Below, one piece after another: positions 9,864 to 18,157 of a stretch of 64,000 nt of DNA (its first letter is position 1; every line of letters begins with the position of its first letter). The stretch spans positions 1 to 64,000 of the forward strand of contig CAMYMU010000033.1 of the NCBI GenBank assembly GCA_947259575.1, written 5' to 3'. Under the pieces are notes generated by a model that did not search any database, was not told the DNA's origin, and saw nothing but the letters and a program-made list of their open reading frames with translations. This DNA is from an uncultured Ectothiorhodospiraceae bacterium. Lineage in GTDB: Bacteria > Pseudomonadota > Gammaproteobacteria > UBA6429 > Thiohalophilaceae. The position numbers were made by a program, and so were the translations under genes.

Positions 9864-12557
9864 ATGGACGCAATATCAACAGAAGGTAAACTGGGACTGG
9901 ATGTCGCAGCTGCCAATCAGGGGCAGTTGAAGCTCGCGATCGCCGGTGTGAATACCGATGACGTGACTTTTCTGAACTTCAATAGTGAAAGTCATAGTCT
10001 ATCCCAGGACTATCGATTCAACTTTACGCTTGAGTTGAGCACGACGCTTGATCTGAGCAAAGTAATTGGTGCTGCGGCCTATTTTGAAGTGAGTGACAAT
10101 GCTGGGCCCGTTTATATTCACGGCCTTGTGACAGAAGCGACTTACCTCGGTTCCCGGGTTGATGGTGAAACATATTTTATTAGCATCAACTCCATGTTGT
10201 ACCCTCTCAAGCACAATCTTCAAAATAAGGTGTTTTTAAATAAAGATGCCAGGCAAATTGTAAAAGACGTGCTGGAGGCGGCCCAATTTAATAATGCCGA
10301 GTTTGAGTTTAAGACCCAGAACGATTACCCGGTCCGAGAATTTACCGTCCAGTATGATGAAAGTGATTTTGATTTCATTGCACGCATACTCGCTTATGAA
10401 GGCATGTTCTATACCTTTGAACAGAAGGATGACGGTGCAAAATTAGTGATATATGACAATATCAGTGATGTACCTGCATTTGAGCTCGGTGAGATCATGT
10501 ATGAAACGCAGACTGGGACTAGCCGTTCGCAGCAGACGATATATACACTAAATCGCCATTCTCAAATGTTGACTGATAATGTGAAGTTTAAGGACTATAA
10601 CTACCGAACACCCGAAGCATCACTAGAGGCAGCGGCAACACGATCAAGTTCTGTGTCAGGGCAAGGCACAGAATATCGTTATGGTGAAAACTATAAGACC
10701 CTTGACGATGGCGACAGGATTGCACGTTTGCGTCAACAGGCGCTGGATTGGCAGCGTGAGACCTATATCGCAGAGACAGATTGCCGCGCCTTGATACCAG
10801 GGCAAAAATTTACCATGAGCAACCATCCAAATGCGAGTTTGAATGGTGACTATTATATAGTAAGTATCGACCACCAGGGCGATCAGTCAGGTGCTTTACC
10901 GCATGGTAGCCTGGTCGATGGCATGATCTATAAAAGTACCCTGACCCTGGTAAAAGCCGGGATCCCGTTCAGAAAAGATTTGATTGAACATCGCTATAAG
11001 CATGGCGTCTTTACTGCAAAAGTTGAGACCACAGGCGGTGACTATGCCTATCTCGATGAGCAAGGTCGCTATCGTGTACGTATGCCATTTGATCTATCCA
11101 TGATGCCAGAGGGTGAAGCTAGCCACACAGTTCGGCAGGCACAAGCCTATTCAGGCATGGAATACGGCATGCACTTTCCACTACAGGCTGGAACAGAAGT
11201 TATTCTCACCTGTGTTAATGGCGATCTGGATCGTCCTGTCATGCTTGGCGCGCTACATAACCCGGAACTTCCAAATCTCGTAACCTCCAGTAATCATAGT
11301 CATAACTTACTGCGTTCCTGGGGAGACAATGAATTATTAATGGAAGATCGTAAAGGTGAAGAGCGTATCGATCTATTTACTCGTGAGCGCAAAAATTCGC
11401 TGAGGTTAGATGCAAAGAGTTCAGGCCACAAGGTATACCTTGGCACCGAAGAGGGTGAGATGGAGCAGTATGCCGCTAAGACTATGCTGATTGAATCCGG
11501 CGATAGTCAAACGGTACAGAGCGGAAATGACCATATATTAACAATAGAGAATTCGCACAGCCTGCATACTGAAAAGAAACAAATCGAGTTTAAGGCCAAG
11601 ACTGATATTCGTAAAAAAGCGGGTAACAATATCTTTATGCATTCCGAGACCGAGAACATCGAAATGCAGGTTGGTAAGGACATGGTGGTCGATGTCAACA
11701 ACAACATGTCACTTGAAGTGCGAAATAAAGACTTAAATATCGTTTGCAAGAACGGTAACTTTGAAATCAAAGCCGCCAAGGCAATTACTGTCAAAGGTCA
11801 GGGCGGTGGCAATATCACTGTTAGCCAGGCAGGTGGGTCAGTTGTGATCGACACAGGTGGTGCGATCCAGATCAAAGGCAACACCGTGAATATCGATGGC
11901 AATAGCGTCTATCTTAAAGGCGCAACTGCCAAGGAAGGTGGTGGTGGCAGTGGCGGTGGTGCCAGCGGACGTGAATCAGGTACTGATATATCCAAACTCA
12001 ATCTTGCCGCACTGGATGTCTTTAATCATGTTGCCCGCCAGGCGCAAGATCTTGCCGCAACGTTCAATTCACCGACAGCTAAAGAAGATATTGTTAAAGA
12101 GGATTTGACGGTAGAACATTTAGGTGCGGTTCCCGGTGACGCAAGACCAGGCTTACCAGCTAAAAAGATCACTCAACCTGGTTGGCCTGATTTACCTGCA
12201 AGGCAAGCCGTTAATTTTGAAAATGCTGAACCAGTTACTCTTGAGCCGGGCACAAAAATATATAGAATCATCGATGATGATGCCAATCCAGCTGGTGGTT
12301 ATTGGTCGTATAGCTTGCCAGAATCTAAAGCGGAGTGGCGCGCAGAATATGCTGTTAAAGAAGAGTGGAACGACAACGGTAAGTACGTTGAGTATGAAGT
12401 AGCTGAGGGCGAAGAGTTAAAAGTTTGGAGTGGTACTACGGCAGGGCAAAATCTTGAAGGGATTAATTCCCACCTGCCTGGTGGGGCTGAACAGATTTGG
12501 ATGCCAGCAAATACTGTTAGTCCAGGTGCAGCAAATGCTACAAATTGGAAGGGTTAG
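9864..12557 (+). CDS. vgrG: VgrG/TssI spike with C-terminal toxin-like extension
   Basis: 897 residues, about 200 longer than the second VgrG in this cluster. Residues ~1-600 match the gp27/gp5 core (SHSLSQDYRFNFTLELS, VQYDESDFDFIARILAYEGMFYTFEQ, MHFPLQAGTEVILTCVNGDLDRPV). A beta-helix then leads to a Gly/Ser linker near residue 692. The last ~100 residues contain LEPGTKIYR, GGYWS..LP, YVEYEV, VWSGTT and LPGGAEQIWMP, spaced as in TNT-type NAD+ glycohydrolase or related NAD-using toxin domains. The toxin class is my inference from motif order. A small gene follows immediately, as expected of an immunity protein. Confidence 0.93.
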   Translation: MDAISTEGKLGLDVAAANQGQLKLAIAGVNTDDVTFLNFNSESHSLSQDYRFNFTLELSTTLDLSKVIGAAAYFEVSDNAGPVYIHGLVTEATYLGSRVDGETYFISINSMLYPLKHNLQNKVFLNKDARQIVKDVLEAAQFNNAEFEFKTQNDYPVREFTVQYDESDFDFIARILAYEGMFYTFEQKDDGAKLVIYDNISDVPAFELGEIMYETQTGTSRSQQTIYTLNRHSQMLTDNVKFKDYNYRTPEASLEAAATRSSSVSGQGTEYRYGENYKTLDDGDRIARLRQQALDWQRETYIAETDCRALIPGQKFTMSNHPNASLNGDYYIVSIDHQGDQSGALPHGSLVDGMIYKSTLTLVKAGIPFRKDLIEHRYKHGVFTAKVETTGGDYAYLDEQGRYRVRMPFDLSMMPEGEASHTVRQAQAYSGMEYGMHFPLQAGTEVILTCVNGDLDRPVMLGALHNPELPNLVTSSNHSHNLLRSWGDNELLMEDRKGEERIDLFTRERKNSLRLDAKSSGHKVYLGTEEGEMEQYAAKTMLIESGDSQTVQSGNDHILTIENSHSLHTEKKQIEFKAKTDIRKKAGNNIFMHSETENIEMQVGKDMVVDVNNNMSLEVRNKDLNIVCKNGNFEIKAAKAITVKGQGGGNITVSQAGGSVVIDTGGAIQIKGNTVNIDGNSVYLKGATAKEGGGGSGGGASGRESGTDISKLNLAALDVFNHVARQAQDLAATFNSPTAKEDIVKEDLTVEHLGAVPGDARPGLPAKKITQPGWPDLPARQAVNFENAEPVTLEPGTKIYRIIDDDANPAGGYWSYSLPESKAEWRAEYAVKEEWNDNGKYVEYEVAEGEELKVWSGTTAGQNLEGINSHLPGGAEQIWMPANTVSPGAANATNWKG

Positions 12558-12562
12558 TGGAT

Positions 12563-12946
12563 ATGCAAGTTAATAATGAACAATTTAAGTTATTGCTGAC
12601 TGAACATCAAAAATTATTAGACCAAATAGTATTGGCCGTCAACAAATCGATTAAAGATAATAAATTCGATGAGTCTACTCCGAATTGGAGAACCCACAAA
12701 CCATGGCAAAATAAAGTAATTCCAAATTTGACAAGAAATCAAGATGAGTTGATTCGAGTTGAAAAAGAGCTTTCAGCTGGTGATGATAGTGAAGTTATTC
12801 ACATGGCAGGTGTAGTAAGCGGGGTCGGCAAAGATCTGGATGATTTTAATACTAGTTGGATGAAATCAGATATAAATAAAGAAATAGAGCAGCAAGTTGA
12901 TGTTGTAGTCGAACTGGCAGATACAATTAGAAGAAGCACAAAATGA
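12563..12946 (+). CDS. Small acidic helical protein, probable immunity protein for the VgrG toxin domain
   Basis: 127 residues from the ATG at 12563, with GGAAGG about ten bases upstream inside the end of vgrG; an in-frame TTG at 12545 is possible. No signal peptide or membrane segment is seen; the sequence looks mostly helical, with charged Lys/Glu/Asp heptad-like stretches. I do not recognise the family. Its place between a toxin-tailed VgrG and the next gene, with only five bases after the vgrG stop and an ATGA overlap with the second vgrG, is the standard position of a cognate immunity gene. The function is inferred from position. Confidence 0.6.
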   Translation: MQVNNEQFKLLLTEHQKLLDQIVLAVNKSIKDNKFDESTPNWRTHKPWQNKVIPNLTRNQDELIRVEKELSAGDDSEVIHMAGVVSGVGKDLDDFNTSWMKSDINKEIEQQVDVVVELADTIRRSTK

Positions 12947-15024
12947 CTGACAATACTTTTAATAGCATGCCAAGTCTCGACATGGTTCGAGCCGACCAGG
13001 ATCACTTTAACCTCAAGGTTAAAGGCCTGGAAGGACAGACAGTTCAGGTTCTAGGTTTTGATGGCATGGATCATGGTTTTTCCCAGGACTATCATTTCAC
13101 TGTAAACGTATCCGTTCAGCATGCGCCGGTGATGAAAGATTTTGTTGGTACGCCGGCACAGCTTCGTATGGCCTGGGATGCAGATTATGTCTATATCAAT
13201 GGGATAATTTCGAGTGTTGCTCACCTGGGGAAAAAGGTTGACACAGAAGAGGTTAATTTTACGATATCTTCACCGTTACACCCTTTACGTTTTAACATTC
13301 AAAGCCGAGTCTTTTTAAATAAAGATGTGAAAATCATTGTTGAAGAAGTTCTGTTGGGAGCAGGTCTGAAATCATCAGATTTTAAATTCAAGACTCAAGA
13401 GAGTTGCCCAAAGCGTGAATTTGTCGTCCAGTATAATGAAAGTGATTTTGATTTTATTCAGCGTATACTTTCGCATCATGGGCTGTTTTACAGCTTTGAA
13501 CAGACCGACACACAGGCAATTATGCAGATTTACGATAGTGTCGCAGAAATGCCAATGTTGCCAGGTGGTGGCGAGTTATTGTTCCAGCCGGGTACTGGTA
13601 ATGCACGCCCCATCGAGTCAGTGCTAGCCCTACGCCAACATGGTGTTTTAAAAACAGACTACATTCGCCTTAAGGACTATAACTACCGCACACCTGAAGC
13701 TGCGCTCAAAGCTGAATCAACCTCTAATACAGATATAAAAGGTAAAGGTATTAATTACCGACACGGTGAAAACTATAAAACCCTTGATGAGGGCGATCGA
13801 CTCGCGACCATCAGGCAGCAGTCGATCGACTGGCAACGTGAGACATTTGTTGCGGATACTGATTGTCGCGGCCTGGTACCAGGTATCAAGTTTACCTTAG
13901 TAGGACATCCTGTTTCAGAGCTGAATGGTGATTACCTGGTGATTGAGGTGGAGCAGCATGGCGATCAGCGTGCTGGGCAGGGTTATGGTGAGACGAATAA
14001 AGGCAAAACCTATAGTAATCGTGCGTTACTGATTCGAGCAGGCATCCCTTACAGGATGGATGTTTTAGCAGCACCGCTTGCACACGGTATTTTCACTGCC
14101 AAGATTGAGACTACTGGCGGAGATTATGCCTATTTAGATGATCAGGGCCGTTATCACCTCCGAATGCCATTTGATCTATCGGATGTGCAGGAGGGTGAGG
14201 CAAGCCACCCTGTGCGTTTGGCACAACCCTATACCGGCAATAAGTACGGTATGCACTTTCCCTTACATGCAGGGACTGAAGTCGCTGTTGTTTGTACCAA
14301 TGGTGATCTCGATCGTCCGGTTATCCTGGGTGCAGTGTCCAACCCAGAAACGCCAAACACGGTTTCCGCTCCTAACCATAGTCAAAACATTTTGCGCACC
14401 TGGGGTGGGAATGAATTATTGATGGAAGATCGCCGTGGGTTTGAAAAGACTGAATTGTTTACCCGTGACCGTAAAAATATTTTAACCCTTGATGCGAATC
14501 AGGAAGGTCATGTTGTCCGTCTGGCCACCGAAGAAGGTGAGATGGAACAGTATGCCAAGAAGACTATGCATCTCGAGTCGGGTGACTCCCAAACAGTTGA
14601 GTGTGGTAATGATCGCGAAGAGTTAATTAAAAATAGTCAGCAACTGATGACAAAGAATGAACATATTGAGAGTCACTCAGCGACAGACACAATGCTTGAA
14701 GCTGGCCAGCACATTTTAATGCAGGCAGAAAAAGAAGATTTCAAAATGGAAGTCGCCAAAGACATGATCGTTGATGTGAAGGGCAATACATCAATCGAAG
14801 TACATGAAAATAATTTTGAGTGCCAGGTAACCAATGGTAATACCAGCATACAGGCAGCTAAGGCGATTACTTTTAAAGGTGATGGCGGCGGTATGATTCA
14901 TGTGGGGCAATCAGGTGGATTAATCGAAGTATCTACCGGGGGTGACCTTACCGTAGATGGAAAAACCATCACGGTGAGTGCGCCCACGATTAACGTACGC
15001 GGTAATAGTGTAGGTAACAATTAG
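12943..15024 (+). CDS. vgrG: VgrG/TssI spike protein without extension
   Basis: 693 residues. The start overlaps the previous stop as ATGA. It is a clear paralogue of the upstream VgrG, sharing GFSQDYHFTVNVS, VQYNESDFDFIQRILSHHGLFYSFEQ, RLKDYNYRTPEAAL and MHFPLHAGTEVAVVCTNGDLDRPV. It ends soon after the beta-helix (TINVRGNSVGNN) and carries no extra domain, so cargo probably attaches through a PAAR tip such as the DUF4150 protein at 19390. The pair may form mixed trimers or serve different effectors. Confidence 0.96.
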   Translation: MTDNTFNSMPSLDMVRADQDHFNLKVKGLEGQTVQVLGFDGMDHGFSQDYHFTVNVSVQHAPVMKDFVGTPAQLRMAWDADYVYINGIISSVAHLGKKVDTEEVNFTISSPLHPLRFNIQSRVFLNKDVKIIVEEVLLGAGLKSSDFKFKTQESCPKREFVVQYNESDFDFIQRILSHHGLFYSFEQTDTQAIMQIYDSVAEMPMLPGGGELLFQPGTGNARPIESVLALRQHGVLKTDYIRLKDYNYRTPEAALKAESTSNTDIKGKGINYRHGENYKTLDEGDRLATIRQQSIDWQRETFVADTDCRGLVPGIKFTLVGHPVSELNGDYLVIEVEQHGDQRAGQGYGETNKGKTYSNRALLIRAGIPYRMDVLAAPLAHGIFTAKIETTGGDYAYLDDQGRYHLRMPFDLSDVQEGEASHPVRLAQPYTGNKYGMHFPLHAGTEVAVVCTNGDLDRPVILGAVSNPETPNTVSAPNHSQNILRTWGGNELLMEDRRGFEKTELFTRDRKNILTLDANQEGHVVRLATEEGEMEQYAKKTMHLESGDSQTVECGNDREELIKNSQQLMTKNEHIESHSATDTMLEAGQHILMQAEKEDFKMEVAKDMIVDVKGNTSIEVHENNFECQVTNGNTSIQAAKAITFKGDGGGMIHVGQSGGLIEVSTGGDLTVDGKTITVSAPTINVRGNSVGNN

Positions 15025-15138
15025 TGACAAAATACACTGTATTTAAAGCCTAATCGTCAAAAAAATTGTAATCATTTTTAACAAAATGGATTTGGTTTTT
15101 TCGATAAAATAGATTCACAAAACAAAGTATAAATAAAG

Positions 15139-15185
15139 GGTGAGGATAGGACAGGATTCGGCGATAGCCGACTTTCATCCCCACC
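15139..15185 (+). promoter_or_regulatory. Structured leader with repeated GGA motifs before the accessory operon
   Basis: Nine-base arms GGTGAGGAT and ATCCCCACC pair with one mismatch and enclose a second perfect hairpin, TCGGC-GATA-GCCGA (15158-15171). Three AGGA motifs lie in the left arm and the connecting strand, including ACAGGAT, close to the CsrA/RsmA consensus. The element ends about 25 bases before the start at 15211, just ahead of its GGGGG ribosome site. Post-transcriptional control of the accessory operon by an Rsm/Csr protein is the leading guess; no known riboswitch class was recognised. Confidence 0.45.
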
Positions 15186-15210
15186 TGATTAGAACCACCA
15201 GGGGGTTGTT

Positions 15211-15651
15211 ATGGAAAACAAAATCGTCAGACTTGATCGCCGCACCTATCCGGAAGGCACTAAAACCTGGTTAGCAGAAGTCGTTGAAGCAGAAGCAGGC
15301 GAAGCGACCAATATATTTCTTCCAGAATTAAATCGTGAAGTCAATGTCTATGCACATTCGACAAGTGTTGCTTTGCTAGAAGTCGGTGATTCTGTCCTCG
15401 TCCAAAATATTCAATCACATTACATTGTTACACATAAATTGCGATCCAAAGGTGAGGCACCGCAACAAGGTTTTTCAATAAAAGAAGACGGTAGCCTGGA
15501 AGTAAAGAGCGCGGATGGTATCGTTATAAAATCAAATGACTCTCGATTTGAAATTCGGAAAGATGGTCGTGTCTTTATCGATGGTAAAGAGATCTATGCG
15601 ATCGCCGAAGGCAAGCATCGACTGCAGGGAGCAACCATTGAGTTGAACTAA
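15211..15651 (+). CDS. Small T6SS-associated OB/beta-helix protein (DUF6484-like?)
   Basis: 146 residues. The N-terminal ~80 residues read as a small beta-barrel (WLAEVVEAEAGEATNIFLPELNREVNVYA, then VALLEVGDSVLVQNIQSHYIVT). The C-terminal half has repeating short strands (SLEVKSADGIVIKSNDSRFEIRKDG, ...HRLQGATIELN) like the gp5-type needle of VgrG. It therefore resembles a detached VgrG tip/needle domain. It is first in the operon with the TIGR02270 and DUF2169 genes, a common T6SS accessory arrangement. The DUF6484 link is a memory-based guess and its role is unknown. Confidence 0.7.
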   Translation: MENKIVRLDRRTYPEGTKTWLAEVVEAEAGEATNIFLPELNREVNVYAHSTSVALLEVGDSVLVQNIQSHYIVTHKLRSKGEAPQQGFSIKEDGSLEVKSADGIVIKSNDSRFEIRKDGRVFIDGKEIYAIAEGKHRLQGATIELN

Positions 15652-15655
15652 TGCC

Positions 15656-16927
15656 ATGTCGATTGATTATGCAGGAACACATTTAAATTCAGCAGCGGCG
15701 TTATACCGTCAACGTATGGGTTGGTTGCAAACAGACTGCATAGACATGCAGAGTATGCTTGATCTTGAATATCGGTTGCGTGTTCACCTGCATGTTTTAT
15801 CGCGCTGTGTAGATGAAAATGATCCTGAACCTGAGCAGGCTGCTGATACCTTTATTTATCTTGCGGCGAGATTTTCCAGGCGTGATGTAGAGATTGTAAG
15901 GAAAGCAGCGGAACAAGCCTGCGAGTGGCTACTCGATGATGGCCCCAGGGCGCTTGGTAGTCGCGATGCTCTGCTTCTTTTCCCTTCACCTACAGTCTAT
16001 GAATTAATGCAGAAAACATATACGGACGTAGAAAGCTTACGGCCTGTACTTATATATATACTCAGTCAACAGGGTGCACGTTTACCGAAAGGCTTAACTC
16101 ATCAAGCTGAGTTACAGAATCAAGATCCATTCCTGCAGGCACAAACACTGTATTACGCGGCAAATGATGTGAACAGTGATATCGCCATGTTTAAAAATTA
16201 TTATGATCCACTGGTAACAAATCTGGAAACCGGTGAAGTCGAGCATGGAACACTGGTTGCGGCTATATGGGGTGGTCTATTGAGAAATGATCAGGATGCC
16301 AGTATTGCTCTGCAGCGCGCTATCGAAAAAGAAAGTGATGAAGTCCAACGACTTGATTTTTTACGCTTTGCCGCATTAACAGGTAAGCAGGAATATTTTC
16401 CTATTTTGCAACAAGTAGTTGAAAAAGCGCCAGAAGTCGGATTTCATTTTTTAGCCCTGCATGGCCAAACCTGTAGTGTTGAGATTATATTAGAAGGGCT
16501 TACCCATCCGCGAACAGCCAATTTTGCTGAGACGGCGTGGTGGTGGATAAGTGGTCAAACACTCCCTAAAAAGCCGCGCTTGTCCGTTGTCGGTGACGAT
16601 AGCGAAGATACCGAACTGGAAGAAGAAGTCGGCTATGTGCCCGATGCTCACCAAGCAGAGCGCTGGTGGAGTAAGCAGACACATGATCAGAGTATGCGCT
16701 GGCTGCAAGGCAAACCATTCACCGTCGCTACACTACAGACTATATTACAGGAACAAACTGGTTTAATTAGTAATGATCTATTTGATTTGCATGCGTTGAT
16801 GACCAAGACACCCGTGCAGCTCGGTAACTACACCTGGCATGACACCCGACTCAGAAAAATAGCACAGTTGAAAGCACCTGCATCAACCACATTGGTCGTC
16901 GTGAACCAAGAGGTGCAGAGTGCTTGA
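15656..16927 (+). CDS. TIGR02270-like T6SS accessory protein
   Basis: 423 residues, no signal peptide, mainly helical with repeated ~30-residue helical units (for example AAIWGGLLRNDQDASIALQRAIE, DFLRFAALTGKQEYFPILQQVVE) suggesting HEAT-like repeats. Length and neighbourhood fit the TIGR02270 family found beside DUF2169 genes in T6SS clusters. The C-terminal WWSKQ and RWLQGKPFT segment looks conserved in such proteins. Biochemical role is not known; effector loading or assembly is plausible from context. The end overlaps the next gene by eight bases. Confidence 0.75.
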   Translation: MSIDYAGTHLNSAAALYRQRMGWLQTDCIDMQSMLDLEYRLRVHLHVLSRCVDENDPEPEQAADTFIYLAARFSRRDVEIVRKAAEQACEWLLDDGPRALGSRDALLLFPSPTVYELMQKTYTDVESLRPVLIYILSQQGARLPKGLTHQAELQNQDPFLQAQTLYYAANDVNSDIAMFKNYYDPLVTNLETGEVEHGTLVAAIWGGLLRNDQDASIALQRAIEKESDEVQRLDFLRFAALTGKQEYFPILQQVVEKAPEVGFHFLALHGQTCSVEIILEGLTHPRTANFAETAWWWISGQTLPKKPRLSVVGDDSEDTELEEEVGYVPDAHQAERWWSKQTHDQSMRWLQGKPFTVATLQTILQEQTGLISNDLFDLHALMTKTPVQLGNYTWHDTRLRKIAQLKAPASTTLVVVNQEVQSA

Positions 16928-18002
16928 GTTTTCGAATCAATCAAACTGGGTCGGTGCGTTATATCCGGATTGGGATTACCAGCAGCAGCATCAGTTAACC
17001 GCTGTGTTTAAGGCTAGTTATCAGTTTGATGAGACCGGACAACTTTCGCCAATAGAAGGTGCACCACCATTGGTAGAGGCAGATGAACACCAGGGCGATG
17101 CCTTAACCTCGAGTCTGAAAGCCGTCAACGAAATTATGCCATTCAAAGAAGGTAGTGAGTTTTATTTGTATGGCACCGCCTACCCCGAGCGAGAAGGTTT
17201 AATTGCAATGGAAGTCGGTGTGGGTATTTTATTTACGGACCAGACAAAGTGGAAAAAAGTACTGCGAGTCTTTGGTAAGCGTAACTGGAAAAAGACCATG
17301 GTGAATTATATCCATGATGACAACCCACAACCAGTCGAAGAAATTCCCTTGTCATATGAATATGCATTTGGTGGCACTAATCAGCAAGACGATGAAGATG
17401 CCTATGCGGCGAATCCATGTGGTATCGGCTACAATAGTGATCAACGAAACTTATTAACTGACGAATTACCGCGTATCGAGTCAAGCCCCGGCTTCATGAC
17501 ATCGCCCATGCAAAAGCCGACACCCGCAGGGTTCGGTCCACTTCCCGTGTTCTGGGAGCCAAGAGTGAGTGACACCGGTGAGCCGGTTGAAGACCCTACT
17601 ACTCAGGGTGGATGTCCTTACTCGAAATCAACAAAACGCTGTGTGCACAATGTTGCTCCCTATGATCAACGATTTAAAAAAACCTTTAAAGGCGGTGAAG
17701 TCATTCATTTACGCGCCCTGGTTGCTGGTGTAAGTCATCAGAAAGCAATTCAAATCGTATTACCTGAACTGAAACCTCAGCTCTATACGATTATTAATAA
17801 TGAAGCAGAATTACTGTCACCGGTTTGTGACACGGTGGTTATCAATACAGATGAACGAACGGTGTCAATGGTCTATCGCGCAGGTATCCCATGGCGATTG
17901 ACCGATAGACGAAAAGGCTGGGTTGTGCTCAAGGATCAGGAAGTTGAAGAGCTCCCCTACGACAAGGAAGGCAGGGACGCGCCAAGGATGGCATCTAATT
18001 AA
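16920..18002 (+). CDS. DUF2169 family protein, T6SS effector-loading adaptor
   Basis: 360 residues starting at a GTG that overlaps the previous gene. Characteristic DUF2169 motifs are present: VGALYPDWDYQQQHQLTAVFKASYQFD, LYGTAYP, VFGKRNW, the LSYEYAFGG motif, NPCGIGY and PAGFGPLPVFWEPR. DUF2169 proteins act as adaptors that help load PAAR-like (DUF4150) spikes and their effectors onto VgrG. Here the DUF4150 protein and a large effector sit two genes downstream, matching that role. Confidence 0.92.
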   Translation: MLEFSNQSNWVGALYPDWDYQQQHQLTAVFKASYQFDETGQLSPIEGAPPLVEADEHQGDALTSSLKAVNEIMPFKEGSEFYLYGTAYPEREGLIAMEVGVGILFTDQTKWKKVLRVFGKRNWKKTMVNYIHDDNPQPVEEIPLSYEYAFGGTNQQDDEDAYAANPCGIGYNSDQRNLLTDELPRIESSPGFMTSPMQKPTPAGFGPLPVFWEPRVSDTGEPVEDPTTQGGCPYSKSTKRCVHNVAPYDQRFKKTFKGGEVIHLRALVAGVSHQKAIQIVLPELKPQLYTIINNEAELLSPVCDTVVINTDERTVSMVYRAGIPWRLTDRRKGWVVLKDQEVEELPYDKEGRDAPRMASN

Positions 18003-18079
18003 AGGGTTAACACAATCGGATTGTGTTAGCCCATATCGTTTCTTTGATCAATGCTACCATGATCAAAGATGGCGGTAGC
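18003..18079 (+). promoter_or_regulatory. Three hairpins between the DUF2169 and ketosynthase-like genes
   Basis: Directly after the DUF2169 stop, GGGTTAACACAAT pairs with ATTGTGTTAGCCC around CGG, forming a long stem without a T-tract. It is followed by CTTTGATCA / TGATCAAAG (18042-18050 and 18060-18068, perfect) and an overlapping GCTACC / GGTAGC pair (18053-18058 and 18074-18079). The last two are mutually exclusive, as in an attenuator. They may limit read-through into the effector half of the operon. No known riboswitch was recognised. Confidence 0.4.
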
Positions 18080-18157
18080 GTGTTGTTAAGAAGTTTTAGT
18101 GAATGTAAATATAACGGACTAAAGACTGGGTCTATCTAAAACAGGGACTAACTATAA

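Noticed and set aside
12124..12402. Overlapping + strand frame within the VgrG toxin domain
   Set aside because: The VgrG frame is continuous through here with recognisable toxin motifs; the alternative frame has no ribosome site or family match.
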